Assembly: GCA_021495925.1 (NCBI GenBank)
Contig: JAKEKT010000011.1
Span: 1-64,000, forward strand
DNA length: 64,000 bases
Source: Diplodia intermedia
Taxonomy: Eukaryota; Ascomycota; Dothideomycetes; Botryosphaeriales; Botryosphaeriaceae
Reading direction: 5' to 3'
A model generated the notes under the pieces. That model had not been told where the DNA came from. It made no database searches and was given only the letters and a program-made list of their open reading frames with translations. The translations under genes were made by a program, and so were the position numbers. This document shows positions 1 to 13,057 of the stretch, one piece after another. Every line of letters begins with the position of its first letter. Position 1 is the first letter of the stretch.

Positions 1-210
1 TTCGATACTCGCCAAGACGCGCGATCAACATTCTCAGGTATCTGCAAAAAGATCTACCACAAGACCCTGCCTAAGGCTGGAAAAGGCGCAGAGAATGAGG
101 GTAGTGGACGGGTAAACCAGAGATCACCGAATGCTCCATTAACCATCCAAATCTTACTCAAAAACAAGAAAATCAAAATCCGAATGAAGACGGGATATAC
201 GTAGCCTCGG

Positions 211-3200
211 TTAGTGGCGTTTGTATTTCTCGTCTCTCTTCCTTGCGCTTTCCGGATCGAGCGCGTTCGCAGCACCGAACAGCGTCGCCCCAGTCGCCTT
301 GGCAACGCCGGTGAAGGGTCGCAGCATCACGACCGGAGCGTGACGGACGACGGCCTTGGCCGCACCCGTTGCGCTGCCACTATCCATGACTTCGCCAGGG
401 ATGGCGATGATGGCGTCACGGGCGGAGGCGAAGTCCTGTTGAAGGTGGCGACGTGCGCTGATCAGTCCAGCTCGCACGCCAATGGGCTGGTCCGCGTAGT
501 GCGAGAAGGCCTTGGGTGCTTCCGCTGGAGAGGTACCGGGGGATGAAACATCGTGCCAATTGCCATCATCCTGTTGCGTGGCCGACGATCCGGCAGATGG
601 GGAGACGGGCGAGAGGATGCCTTCCGCGGTCTGCATCATGGCTTGAGTGCCAATGGATATCTTCGCACCAAGGCGCAGAAGCTCCGTCGTCGTGTTTTTT
701 GCGAATGCAACCGCGCCCATCTGCGCGCTGCGCAAGATACGACCATCCCTACTATACTGTGCCATGGGAACAGTAACGATACTCTTTGCAGCGTTCATGA
801 CATTTGCAGCCGGGCGGGCTATAGCGAGGCCTGCCATGATGTGAGGAATCTGGTTGCTCTTGACATCGGGCATCCAGATGTCGTTCAAAGTGTTATGGAT
901 TTTGTCGAAGCCTGAAATCCCGTAGACGATGCACCGCCTCAGTGTGATATTCGCGCTGTCCAGGATCAGGAAATTCATGAACTCTGTCGTATGGCCGGAG
1001 CGGAGGCCTGCATAATCAACCTTCTTCGGCTTGTAGTCGAGCTTCAACTTCACCGTTCGCACTTCGAGACGCTGGATGAAAGGTTGCTCTCCAGGTGTTT
1101 CCTTGGAAACAATTCTATCGTCCTTGAACTCGAAGAAGCGAGTAATGAAGTCGAGAGCATCTTGGTCGACATGCAGCCGTAGAGGAAGTACCGAAACCTG
1201 TATGTGTTTCTTCTTTAATATCAAATAGCCTTTTATTCACCGCATGGAAGGGAATGACTTACGCGAATCACGAGCTCTGATGCGGCCAGATTGAGCACAG
1301 GCCGCACAGTCAACATCTCCAGGTGGATCATGGGAGAGCCAAGGGGGCGTTCTCCAGCGCTCATGTCGTATGTGACGAACTTGTTCCAAGTCGAAGAAGG
1401 GACATGGTCGTTGACCTCCAAGTCGCCAACGCGAACGTCGACGGAGTTCTGCGTTTCTCCGGAGCCCGGGGGGAAGACCACGACGTCAGCAGAAATCCCC
1501 TTCAATTCGAAGGTAATCTTGGGACGGCGGCCTCTTTCAAGCTTCAGGCGCATGCCTCTTGAGCGTGGGTGCGCAGTCGCCCGGGATGCGGTGGTCGTGG
1601 CGTAACTTGTTTCGCTAGCGGTATCATCACCGCCTCTCATTGCACGGTTGATCTGCCTCCTGTTCTCCTCTGGCGTGTTGTTGACAGGGAGAGCAATGTA
1701 AACCGAGCCGAACAGCAGGTCTTCTTCGATAGACATCCCATCATCCTCGTCGTAGCCCCTCTCGCGTCTCTCCTGCGCACGCTGCTGCACTTCCTCAAGC
1801 TTCTGGCCAAGCTTCTCGCGTGTCCGCGGCCAATCGTAACCATCGTACAAGTTCCAAATGAAATGGACGTCCTTCACCCGTAGAGTCAGCGGACTCTTGA
1901 CAACAGGAACCTCGCTAGACTCGATGTACTCGTTCTTGCGAGAGTTCCAAGCTTGAGCCGCTGGACGTTCTGGCGATGACTGTCCGAAGAAGTCCTCATC
2001 CCATTGGAGCTCCTCCGTAGGCTCTCCAGGATCATTCTTCAGCTGAGACTGATACATGGATTCCACAATGGATTCTTCAGTCATATCGTCAAGTAGTGGC
2101 AAGTGGCTGGGGTCGTAGAGGCTGCCGGCGAAATGGAGATCCTGTTCGTCATCGTCGACCACAATCTCTTGATCCTGATGGAGATGCTCTCCCATAGGAG
2201 CCTTGAAGTTGTCCCCAACGAGAGAAGCCATCATGTCCATGACCGGCTCAACCTTTGTCCGGTACTGGATTTCCGTGGAGGGTGGTTGCGGCGGCGCTAA
2301 CCCGCCTAGGACTGAGAACAGGGTCTGGGTCGAATCGGCACAGCTGCCCATGACGAAAAGGTCATTCTTGAACTCCACATCAACCGCCCGAGGTCCATCT
2401 CCAGCCGGCTCAGTAATCTTGACAATGGCCCTGGCTTTAGACGTGGTCCCAACGGAGACAAAGCCCCAGCGGCACAGGCTGTGTACTTGAGGAGTCCCAA
2501 GTTCTGCATGTGAAGGCCTGGCATCCTGTGCTTCTTCTGTTTGCAGACGGTCCACGTCATCGATTACCAGTAAAGATGCTTTCCTTATATCAAGACAGGC
2601 TGTCATGGCCTCATCCTGAACGAGAGATCCAGTGAACCGGGTGTCCGAGAGGACGAGGAGAGCCTTTGCACGGCTCTTGTGAGGATTCAGACCGATCGCG
2701 CAGTCACGCAAGAGTAAGTCAAGATTCATGGGTCGAGGTGGCGGTCCTGCTCTCTCACTGCCAGTGGACGCCTGTCTGGTGATCCCAGGAGATGGTGCCC
2801 GCTTGATGGTCGCAACAGAGGAGGCCATGCCGAGCGCTACGTCATCCGCAGTACAGTCTTCTGAAAGGTCTAGTAGAGCCATGATGGTCGTGACCCGATA
2901 GTCAAGGACAAGGTTAAACAGCTTGACTTTCAGAGTGGGTTCCATGTCGTCTCCCAGCCAGCGTGCCATGATCATTGGCACAGTAGCTTCTCGGCCATCG
3001 AGTTCAGTGACCTCGGTCACGACCAGCTCGGAGCTGTTACGTTCGGCGTCGATTTTGCCGACTGAGAGCGCAAGTAAAGCGGGTAAGCCGACATGAGCGA
3101 CGCGCACTTGGCTGCAGTGCAGAGTGAATTGCCCGATCCTCTCATCTACAATCACATCGAACTTGCAGTCGGCCAGCTCAATCATAGAAAGAATCCCAGG

Positions 3201-6200
3201 ACGCTCGTCATCTGGCAGAAGCTTGGCCACACTGGACAGCTTGGCCACATCTTGTCCGAGGCCTTCAAGCTGCTTCAACCCATCCAGGTCGGAGATCGCG
3301 AGACGTACAGAGTTCTGAACTTTCACCTTTACTAGCGATCCTTTCCGCCTTTGCGAAAGCAGTGTGTCGATAAGGATGTCGTCGTCGGCCTCGTACTTGA
3401 AGTCCGTTGGGGTAATCAGCGAAAGTAGGTCAGATAAATCAGCCTCTGCCGGAATAAAAGCGTAGTCCAGGCGGACTCCGTCGAGTTCGACATCCATTGG
3501 AGGTTTGTTTGACCATACTGTCGGAGTGGTCGGATGAGGCCCTGTAACCTTTGTATGTTTGATACTGAGCCGGACGCCGCCTTTTCGTACAGACGTGCGA
3601 ATCGTGCTCGTTTCCAGCAGCAGCCCGCAAGTCTCCCCTTGAAGCGAGAATTTGAGGCCCGCGAAGCGTGCGTCAATCTTTGGAAACGGTGCTTCCACTT
3701 CAGATCCAAGGACGGCCTTAGGCGCGGACTGATTTTTGGGCGGAGGCGGAGGTAGAATGCATGTCGACTTGATGTGATTGCCGATCTTCAGGACGCCGCT
3801 GAAGCCGCCATAGGACGCAAACGTTTCATCCAACTTTTGAATATCCAATGACACATTTATTGGCAGCGTGGATACTTCAATGCGTTGGTCCCCACCTTCG
3901 TGCCTGTAGGCAACTGAAATGTCGGTTTCGATTGGCTTGGTGATATCCATGGTCGTCTCGTCTAATCCTGTGCCCGGCCGGAAACTGAGAATATCGCGAT
4001 CGTTGAATCCGAGCGAGAAGGTCCCTATTTTCAGATTTGCTCTCGGCGAACCCTGGTTGGTGTCACCCGTAGCTCTGAGGTCCTGGGCTTGCAACTGCAG
4101 GAAGATGTCATTCAAATCCCATTCAGCATGGCGCAAGGCGCCCATAGGTTTGTTGGTGGCCACGCTTTGGCTCGAGACCTCTTTGAGCAAAGCGATCCGC
4201 AGGCTTTCCATGCTGAACTTGAGTGCAACTCCGTCGGGCTTCGACTCGACACCACCCACTGACTTTTTAGCCTCTTTGGATGAATCTTTAGGAACATCCA
4301 TCGCAGACGAGTTGCCGAACAGTTGCTGAATCAACTTCACGATGCGCATGGCCAGGTGTACTGTCTCCACATCTACTTGAAGTCGTACATTGCCGACGGA
4401 AATCTCGATCTCGTGGCTCGACCGGTCCCCACCGCTCCTCTTCGGTTCTTCCGCATTGGGCATTACCGATCGATGTTGAGCGGGTACTTTACGTGACTCT
4501 CGCATGATGCTAGCTGAAGGTCTGGATCTTGCAGTGGATGCCGCGTACTGGGAGAAAGAGCCAGGCGCATCGCGGAAGACAGAATCGTCCGCGAAGGCGA
4601 CTTTCGAGCGACTTGGTTGGTCTGGGTATGCAAGAGAGTCCGACTGGTCAAGTTCCTGGGGAGTTTGATGACCAGATATCCACGCAGAAATCGTATCAAT
4701 ATCCAGGAGCGGGATGAAAGCCTTCGTAGTAGGCGGATCGTCCTTACCTTCGTTGGACGTCGCCGGATCGGTGCCAAGGCGGCTGCCAGGTCTAGGGGTC
4801 TCGCAACCATCATCCTTTTCGACGATAGGGTCAAGGGGGGCAGGAGTGGCCGAGGTTGGTGGTTGATAAATGCGATCCGAATCATTGCTAGACATACTTG
4901 AAGTTTCCCACGCGCCAGGCATATGGAAGGATCTACTTGATTGAGAAGGCCCATCGTCGACTGCGCTCATGTACATGCTCTCAGCCTCTTCATGACTGAA
5001 CAGCTTTGATTCCGCAAGATCACCTTGTGTGGAAGATGCCGGTGAAGGAGAAGTGCTTGTTGATCGATCGGATGTGTTCGTGTTATCTGGGCTGGGAGGA
5101 CTGCGACCTACGACATCATCGCGATGTCCCAGATGAGGATCCGAATGCGCATGCTCCGGACTAGGCTGAGACTTGGAGATGTAGCCTCCGTCGCTCTCGA
5201 CTTGGGTTTGTCCAGGGTGATTTGGAAGCCGGCCAGGCAGTGAACTACTACCAGAGAAGAGGTCACGTTCTTCATTTGCCCCTGCACTTGAGCGTTCCAA
5301 GCCAGCCAAACTCTCACGGCTCTGAACAGGGCTCTCTTCTCCTTCGATCTTTGTATCAAAGACGCCATTGTCCATACCGAATTGGAGGACCGACTCATCA
5401 CCGTACAAGCTCTGCTGGCCGAAATCACCAGATGTTGCCGATGAAGTCATGTTTAGACCGGTGGAGGCATGGTCTTCGTCTTCAGCATCAGCGAACCTGT
5501 CAGCATCTGTCGTCATGATCGATGCAGCCATATCTGGAAATTGTTGACTTGACTGTGGGGAGGGTAAAGATCCAGATGTGGCTAATGGCGAGTGACTTTG
5601 CGGGGCTGGGGAAACTGTGGCAACCGGGCTTGTGGCAACCGGACTCAAGGTGACCGGACTCGTGGCGACTGGACTTGCGGCAACCGGACTTGCCACGGAA
5701 AGAGTGGAGTGGCTGATTGAATCAGACCGCGCACTCCTACTTGCGGCTGGAGACGCAGCAAGTGACGACGCAATCCTGCTCTTTACCATGCTTTGTTCGG
5801 TCAGGAGAACCCCCGCCGATAGTGCTTTCAGAGTGATCTTGCGTTTTCCCCGTCTTGTTTGCGATTGCTGCTCAGACGAAAGTGGCACCTCAGGTTCACC
5901 CGCAGTCAGTCCCTCAACTTCGACGCCACCGATGTGGATCACGAGGTCTGCCTGAACGGGTTCGTCATCTTCCCATTCCTCCGGGGGGATTTCTGTCTCC
6001 ACATGAAGCTCGATATCTCCGATGGAGAGCTGCACGGTATCCTCCATGAGGTGAAGGTAGTTGGTCAAATAGTCTGGCACAGTCAAGCCGACACCCATTC
6101 CCAGCTCTGACTCTTCGGCGTCATCGCTGTACACGCTCGATCCAGTGAAGGGATCCTGCTGTAGATACTGCGACTGGGAGTGGATGGCAGCTTCGAGCTG

Positions 6201-6691
6201 TCTCCTTTCCTCGTCCGATTCTTCTTGTATGAACGACTTTGCCAAATCTTCGGCGGTTGGTATGGCGTCTGAGCCCGAGCCCCTAGCGGATGTGTGCCTC
6301 GTGTGTCTGGCGTCCTCATCGCAGTCTTGCAATATTTTCCCCTTGACGACTATCCCGGAAGTATCTATGGAGACGCCTTGGAGGTTGGCAGGAACGGTGA
6401 TGCGGAGGTCGTTGACGAAGGCCTCGCCAACTTGAAAGCTGGGCGGAAGCGGCAGGAAGGAGGTTAGTTTCTGCGCGATATTAGAGTTAGCATGATGTCA
6501 GTGCATCACCGACAGAAGACTTCACGCACCGCAGCCTTGAGCGGGACCTTGGGGAAGGTAATCACGCTGGTCCTGCCCCAGCTGAAGTTGAACTTGTCCA
6601 AGTCGATGGCCGTGTCGTCGATGACGTCAACTTTGGACAGGGCAAAGCGCAGAAGGCGCTGCTTGACCGAGGGTGGTAGTAGGAATGCCAT
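211..6691 (-). CDS. ATG2: Autophagy-related protein 2 (ATG2), lipid-transfer protein
   Basis: Three exons read on the minus strand, 6691-6530, 6470-1263 and 1197-211, separated by introns of 59 and 65 bp with GT/AG ends and continuous phase, giving about 2118 residues, normal for fungal ATG2. The first exon starts MAFLLPPSVKQRLLRFALSK, the typical chorein-type N-terminus. The C-terminal ATG_C-like helical region lies around residues 1840-1985 and includes PHIMAGLAIARPAAN. The long middle holds an acidic/serine-rich disordered segment (about residues 100-650) with an ATSPV-type repeat near 312-343. By family knowledge, ATG2 bridges ER and phagophore with Atg18 and Atg9 and moves phospholipids during autophagosome growth. 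The short first exon is easily missed because it is only 54 codons. The gene is divergent from the deaminase gene at 7396. Family call very secure; exact length depends on hand-read introns. Confidence 0.95.
5616..5694 (-). repeat. 15-bp coding minisatellite in ATG2
   Basis: Imperfect tandem copies of a roughly 15-base unit encode a degenerate A-(T/A/S)-S-P-V pentapeptide about five to six times (residues about 312-343 of ATG2). It lies in a Ser/Pro-rich, presumably disordered part of the protein. Each Ser-Pro is a potential proline-directed kinase site; that is inference. Confidence 0.8.
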
Positions 6692-7395
6692 GGCGACTGG
6701 GAGGCGGCGATGCAGGCGCCACGCCCCGCTTTGGGGAAGGCTGGGGGCACAGAGGCAGACAGGCGCGATGCTCCTAGCGGAGGAGAGTGCGGGCGAGCGG
6801 CGGCGGCGAGCGTGGGAGCTCTAGCTGTGGCCATAGGGCGGATGCGAGGTGATGTCGGTGGGCGACATTAAGCGGACATGCCTTGGGCGCAGGGGAGTGG
6901 GCAGGCGGAGCAACGAGGTGCGGGCAGAGTCCGGGCTAAAGTGCGAGGAGCCAAGGCTGGCCGGAGGCGGCGGGCGAGGAGCTGGCGCGGCGGCTGGTGA
7001 CGAGCAGCTTGTTGGAGAGAACAGCGCAGGTGAGCAAGCAACCTCGAAACGGATGCAGCACCAGACTCGAGCGTGTCACGGGCACGCGTGCTCCAGTGTC
7101 TCGGCCGGCGATAAGCGCGGGCGATAAAGATGCCTGATGACGCTGGGTCGCTGCCCCGGGCTGCAACCTAGGCCTGCACCCGCGCCCTAGCGCCGCCGTC
7201 GCACGCGCCTCCCCGCGGTCGCGAACGCGCCCCCATGCCCCTTTTCCGCTCCCTCAACTGCTCAAATCCCTCTGACCGCCCGGCATTTCGCCCAAGCCGA
7301 CTATCGACTCCACATCACCGTAGCCTGCAGCCACTGAGCGCCAGGCTCTAGATCCACCCGCAGCGAGCTCCCCGCGGCCGAGTCAGTAGCCAGCC
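6692..7395. promoter_or_regulatory. Divergent intergenic region ATG2 / adenosine deaminase
   Basis: About 700 bp between the two outward-facing start codons. It is GC-rich and has open frames in several phases, but none resembles a protein. It must hold both promoters and 5' leaders. I see no clear TATA box. Confidence 0.6.
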
Positions 7396-9241
7396 ATGGA
7401 CTGCGCATCCTTGCAGGACGACGACGCTGCCTGGCTGCAGCAGCTAGGCGTGCCGCGCCTGGAAGACCAGTTTATCCAGAAGTACCTCGACGGCCGCGAC
7501 AAGCTCGTCGAAGAGGAAAAGAAACAGCGAAGCGGTTGGTGATCATTGCCACAATCGATGAGTAGAAGAGGGTCTGACAAACGTGGTCAGACCGCTTCTT
7601 CCGCGACAGTCTGTCGCCCACGGCCTTCGAGGCCTGCTCCATTGTCGATCAGATTCGCTTCGAAGAGCAGCAGACCCTATGGACCAAGGACTACGAGAAC
7701 ACCCTGGCGGACGACGGCGATGTCTTCCCCGGCATGATGTTCTCGCTCGCCAAGGAGCGCATGGAGAGGAGCAGGCTGTGGCAGATTGTGCGCCGCATGC
7801 CCAAGGGCGCTCTGCTGCACTGCCATCTGGAGGCCATGGTCGAGCTGGACTGGATGCTGGATCTGGCCTTCGAGCTGGATGGTATCCATGTCTGGTCCGA
7901 CAAGAGTCTTTCCGATGATGCCAGCCGTGCCAAGGCGCCCTTTTTCTTCTCCTACACCAAGCTGTCCAAGCAGGGATGCGCGTCCATATGGTCAGACTCT
8001 TACGAATCGAAGACGCCTATCCCATTGGAAGTTGCCGCAGACTCCTTCCCCAACGGTGGCCGCGCCGGTTTCAGGGAATGGGTCAAATTACGGACGATGA
8101 TCACCTCTGACGAGTGCTTGAAGCATCACTACGGCATCAACGATGTATGGCGGAAGTTCGCGTCATGCTTCCCCATTCTCGCGAGTCTGATCTTCTACGA
8201 ACCCTTCTTCCGCCGTTATATGCGGAAGATGTTCGAAAACCTCTACGCCGACGGTGTGCAATGGGTAGACGTGCGAGCCGTCTTCGTCAACCCCTGGCGA
8301 CCGGAGGGATCCGAGGAAGTTGCGTCCAACCACGATGGATTCTTCGAGGCGTTTGTCGAGGAAGTGGAGAAGTTCAAGGCTTCGGAGAAGGGCAAAGGCT
8401 TTTGGGGTGCTCGCTTTATTTGGACGACTCCCAGAGTTCTTGACAAACGCCGGATTGTTGAGAGTAAGTGGTTGGAGCCCAATTCCGTGCCGGCTGCAGC
8501 TCGTTAACGATGATGTTAGGCATGAAGTGTTGCGTTGAGAGTAAGGTCAAGTTTCCCGAGCTGATCGGAGGCTACGACTTGGTGGGCCAAGAAGACACTG
8601 GACGACCACTTCAAGACCTTCTTCCCGAACTGTTCTGGTTCAAGAAGCGCTGTATGGAATCCGGCGTGGACGTGCCATTCTTCTTCCATGCCGGTGAGAC
8701 GCTGGGCGACGGCGATACCACTGATGAAAACCTCTTCGATGCGGTCCTCCTTGGTACAAGGCGAATCGGCCACGGTTTCTCGCTTTTCAAGCACCCGCTT
8801 CTCATCGACATGATCAAGCAAAAGAAAATTCTCATTGAGAGTTGTCCTGTGTCGAACGAAGTTCTGCGCCTAACCGGTTCCATCATGTCCCACCCGCTCC
8901 CAGCTCTCCTTGCGCGTGGCGTGAATGTTTCCCTTTGCAACGATGACCCGTCGATCTTGGGTCAAGGAACCAGCGGAATGACGCACGACTTCTGGCAAGC
9001 GCTTCAGGGCTGGGAGAACCTCGGCCTTGCTGGCTTGGGATCATTGGCTGAAAATAGCGTGAGGTGGGCCAACTTCGAGGACTGCTCCCAGAAGGAGTGG
9101 CTAGAGGATATCAAAGTCGGTGCTCTTGGAAGTGGCATCCGAGCACAGAGGCTGAAGGAGTGGATTGCATCATGGGAAAAATACTGCCAGTGGATCGTGA
9201 AGGAGTTCGGCGTTGATGAGGACCTCAGTCCGGAGGAGTGA
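7396..9241 (+). CDS. Adenosine deaminase-related growth factor (ADGF/CECR1-type) family enzyme
   Basis: Three exons, 7396-7534, 7591-8463 and 8520-9241, joined by introns of 56 bp each, give about 577 residues. The metal-dependent deaminase motifs are present in order: HCHLEAM with zinc ligands H123 and H125, HAGE at residues 394-397, RIGHG with H422, and the ligand pair DD at 479-480 inside LCNDDP. The order and the length match fungal ADGF/ADA2-like enzymes rather than the shorter ADA1/AAH1 adenosine or adenine deaminases. Expected reaction: adenosine (or deoxyadenosine) to inosine plus ammonia in purine salvage. No signal peptide is visible, unlike animal ADGF, so the product is probably intracellular. 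The first donor (GTTGGT) is weak, but the alternative GTGATC donor would create a stop. Substrate preference is inferred from family only. Confidence 0.9.
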
Positions 9242-9659
9242 AACGATGCTATACGCAACATTTAGACACGTTGGGAATGATACGGCGGGCGGCGCGAAGG
9301 CTGATAGAAGGTTGGCTTGATGGGTTTGGGGAACAGGTCAGTTGGTGCCTGGGGTTTTGATTTTGACATTTGGTTTGCTCTTCTAAGACGTTTCCCTCCT
9401 TGCGGAACCTTGGCTTCTCACTCGGGCGGGCTCCTCCCCTTGCAAAGTCGATGTTTTAATATATATTGTATATTACACATCCTGTATCATCTAATCACGG
9501 CCTCTCTACCTCTGGGGTGTTTCATAGATCACGGCCGCAGTCGCACGGGGTCCTGGGTGTCAGTAGAGGGAGACACCCCACTATATCGGTGCATTATATC
9601 CAAATCACATTTCAACTATCTACAAGAAAGAAGTCGACAACTGAAGAGGCTGCTCAGGC
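9242..9659. other. Convergent 3' intergenic region
   Basis: About 420 bp between two tail-to-tail genes. It contains an AT-rich patch near 9456-9480 that probably carries polyadenylation signals. No gene is seen. Confidence 0.5.
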
Positions 9660-10523
9660 CTAAGCACTGCTGCTAGAAACTGCAGTGAAGCTGCTCTGCG
9701 TGACGCTGATCTTATCCACGGTCCAAGTGATGCCGCCGTCCGAAGAAGTCAATTCAGTTGCCGTCGCCTCGTTCAACGCAAGCGTGCCCTTGAAGGCCGT
9801 GTCGGCCTCGGCCAACTTGATGGTAGTGTTTTGGTACGCTATATGGCCATCAGCAGAGCTCTCGGCAACGCTACATGGGGTAACAGGAACTTACTGTGAG
9901 CATTCACGATGCCGCTGCACTGATCCTGGCACTCCACAGCCGTGCCCCAGCCCTGAGCCTTGCCGGAAGCGGTCGACAGTGTCGAAATGACCTCTCCCTC
10001 GATGCTGACGGTCTGTGTGGTATTACCCGACGCCTCGTCGTACTTGTCTAAGGAGGAAATGAGCCCACAAAGCACGTTCACCAATACAATAGACGCACTT
10101 ACAGTTGATAGTAACTCCTTGGTTGGCAGACATCGGCTTCGCGTCGCCGCTGAGCTGCGTGTCGCCGGTGTACGTGCTCGCAAAAACACACCATTGACCG
10201 CTTGTACCGCCACATTGCCTGGACCATCTTTAGAAATCATCAAGACTGATAGATGACAAGGAGATTAATCACGCTTCAGTCTCGGTGCTCGAGCTCACAA
10301 TGCTCTGCACCAACTGTCCGTTGCTCGTGCCCATGCCAGGCCATAGAACCATGCGGTCCTGCTGCGGATCGGGCGTCTTTCCGGGGTACAGTGTTGTCTC
10401 GGCCTCGACGATGTAGGATGTGGTCGCGCCGAGGGAGTAGTAGGGGCCGAAGCGGACGCTGTACTGGGCGGCGGCGTTGCCGGCCAGGGCGAGGAGAAGG
10501 GCCTTCTTCGAGAAGCTAGGCAT
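9660..10523 (-). CDS. Small secreted protein of unknown function
   Basis: Four exons, 10523-10273, 10218-10103, 10047-9895 and 9838-9660, with introns of 54, 55 and 56 bp, encode about 232 residues. The N-terminus MPSFSKKALLLALAGNAAAQ is a classical signal peptide with probable cleavage after AAA or AAQ. The mature part has few cysteines: one pair around QCGGTSGQWC, and ECQDQC further on, which suggests two disulphides. There are several NxT/S glycosylation sites and a Ser/Thr-rich end. It resembles lineage-specific small secreted proteins of filamentous fungi, but I recognise no named family. The start is supported by a TATA-like element about 95 bp upstream. The first acceptor is uncertain: two candidate sites lie a few bases apart. 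Confidence 0.75.
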
Positions 10524-10617
10524 GGCTGCAGTATGGATCAAAGCTCGATGGTTGACGAAAAGCACAAAACAAGCTTTCAGGATAGGCTTGATGAGCAGTA
10601 TTCATAGCGATGCCGAG

Positions 10618-10626
10618 CGTATATAT
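10618..10626 (-). promoter_or_regulatory. TATA-like box of the secreted-protein gene
   Basis: ATATATACG on the minus strand, about 95 bp upstream of the ATG at 10523, in a good position for a core promoter. Confidence 0.5.
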
Positions 10627-11196
10627 TGGATGGGCCGCAAAGACGGCGCCAGCCACCGCAGCCATCCTTGAAACGTCTCATCACTCGTCAAACTATGAGT
10701 CCACTCACGAATGTTCCGATGTCTCATGTATACGTTAGGGGCGGAGATGGGTCGAGACAAACAATAGGGATGCTGCGTTTACGAGGCCGCGTTTCATCGC
10801 GTTTGATCTTTGACAGGGTCGTGTATACGAGCCGTGCCCCGTATTAATTAGACGCAAAAGTAGCAACCCCCGGGTGCACCACATGAGAAGAATAGTGTAA
10901 ACTGATGTGTGCTCCTATTTTGAAGGTTGCCGGATGGTCATCCTAACTGAAAGACTCTCTACGGTCGCTCGGCCCTCTTGCAGGGTTCCCCGCCCGGCAC
11001 AATCAACACAGACTAGGAGGCCGACTTCAGATTCCTCCTTCCCCTAACATGCCGACACGACTAGTCGACTCTAATGGGCTGGTCATAGTGGCACAAAAGG
11101 GGGGCCATGGGCGCGAGAGCAGGGTGCGGTGCGAGGCGATATTATTTGGATGCTCCTAGGCCGGAAAAAATGGATGACTTGCTCGCGATTGACAAT
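10627..11196. other. Intergenic region
   Basis: About 570 bp between the secreted-protein promoter and the 3' end of the CSN12-like gene. No ORF of interest, RNA gene or repeat was recognised. Confidence 0.5.
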
Positions 11197-12695
11197 TCAT
11201 ATGCCGGTACCAGGGAATGCGCCAGCTTTGCTGAGAACGACCTTGCCATACTCGCGAGAGATGTAGCCCTTCATTAAGTTCTATGCAAGATTAGTCGGCG
11301 CGAAACGCGATGCACCCTCCCCATGGAATGAACTTACCTTATAGATCATGTTTGCGAGCAGGCACTCTATCTCGTCATTGTCGAGCGCCTCTCCATCACG
11401 CCTCGCCATGCTCAGATTGAGAGCAGCGCCGAACTCGGCAATGGGAATCCTTGTTCTCCGAAGCTTGTCTTTCTCAGTCTGACCTTCCTTCAGCGGCTCA
11501 AAGCCTCCAACGAGGAAGACCTTGCGAAGAAGATTCCGCAGAACGATGTCACGGCCGCGCTCCAGAGTCAGATAGATGCGCCTTTTGACAAATTCATCTT
11601 CACCAGCAACAAGAGCAGCGTCAAAGCCTGCCAAATCGCCCTTCTTGATGCAAGTTGCAAGGGGTGTGAAAAGCTGCTGCAGACGGGGATATGGCTCCAG
11701 CAACCGCTGTGTTGGAAGGGTATGAGTAGTAAGAAGGTGGCAAGGGATTAAGTAGGTCAGGATCAGCTGGCGGTTCTTTCTGGCGTCCCTGTGGCAGAGT
11801 CGCCAAGCTTCGGTGAGGTGCTCCTCTGCTTGCTTGTAATCCTCGTCGAGAAAGCTCAGGACACCACTGTAGTATTTGAACGTCACCTGGTGAGACTTTG
11901 GGAAGGCGCTGAACGGCGGCATATCACCTCTGGCGGCGTGCAGGGAACGCAGGATGTTCTTCGAGAGGCTAACAGCGTTCAGCTTAAAGTAAGTCTTGAA
12001 GAGGATGTTGGCGATGTAATAGAGCGCCCATTTGCGGGAATCTTCCAAAGGCTCCCTGCATTTTGTCTTAGCATTGATAAAAGTACGCATCGCCGTGGTA
12101 CTGCTACGTACCGATCGCTGATGCATAAGCCAAACATGCGGTTGATATTTCTGGCCGCATCCTCCAGCTTGTCGTTCTTTCCCATAGTATCTGTGATATC
12201 ATCTGAAAATCCAGCATTGAAATTCTTGCCCTTTGCTTGAGCAAGGCTCTCATCAGCTTTGATGGCGAAGATGCGGAGGAACTTGGCGGCAACATAAAGA
12301 CAAGGAATGGTCCAAGCAGGGAAGTGGCCGGCCGAGAAGCCCTTGATAAGGGCGTTGACAACCTCTTTCCACGTATCGTACGCCTTGGGCCAGTCGGCAT
12401 CTCTCTGGCCTTGGTACGACGTCTCTTCAGCGCTCAGTATATCACCCAGTGCCTTCCAGTACGCAACATAGACCTCAGTCCAAGCACCAATCTCGGCCTT
12501 TGACAATCCAATGGGATTGTTTGGGGGAAGGCGGTGTCGGATGTCGGTCTGGACGCTGGAGAGGGTGGTGCTGCGGTGGAAAGCGTACAAGAAGCCTGCG
12601 GCATTGGGCGGCGGAACGGGAGTGATGGTTGCAGCGACGCTATAGCCGTTGCCGGCAGCGAACGCGCGCTTGAATTCGCCAAGAACGGCGTCCAT
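11197..12695 (-). CDS. CSN12/THP1-like PCI domain protein
   Basis: Three exons, 12695-12112, 12055-11338 and 11280-11197, give about 461 residues, close to fungal CSN12 homologues. The middle has TPR/HEAT-like helices (WALYYIANILFKTYFKLNAV, HQVTFKYYSGVLSFLDEDY). The C-terminal winged helix of the PCI domain contains ECLLANMIYKNLMKGYISRE and ends AFPGTGI. The last 27 residues sit in a separate small exon. In yeast, Csn12 associates with the COP9 signalosome and with the Thp3 and Sem1 proteins acting in transcription and mRNA maturation; the closely related Thp1/PCID2 belongs to TREX-2. Sequence by eye favours CSN12 over Thp1, because of the N-terminal segment and length. The gene is divergent from eL20, with 362 bp between start codons. 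Confidence 0.88.
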
Positions 12696-13057
12696 GATGG
12701 GGTTGGTGGGTGGTGACGATCACTGCAGGTCGTGGATAGGGATGCAATGGCGATTTATGGTGCGCGCGCCCAGAGCAAGAGCGTCATCGCATTCAGGCGG
12801 CGTGTCGCGTTGGTGGGGCAGGCGCCAGGGCGGCCGGCGGTCGTGGTGTAGGGCAGGCACATGCGGCTCCCGCGGCACTAGCGCCAAAGCTAAGCGAGAA
12901 TCGCACACCCGACAAGACGTCCGCGAGCAAAAGTCATTTTCCTGCCTAAGACGACGACGACAACGGACGACATCCACACCGCCGACGCCAAAAAACATCA
13001 AGGTCAGTCAACCGCCATCCTTCGCCTGGTCGAATCGCCCGTGCTAACGCTGCGAAG
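12696..13057. promoter_or_regulatory. Divergent promoter region CSN12-like / eL20
   Basis: The 362 bp between opposite start codons must serve both a weakly expressed PCI gene and a highly expressed ribosomal protein gene. I identified no specific factor site with confidence. Confidence 0.5.
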
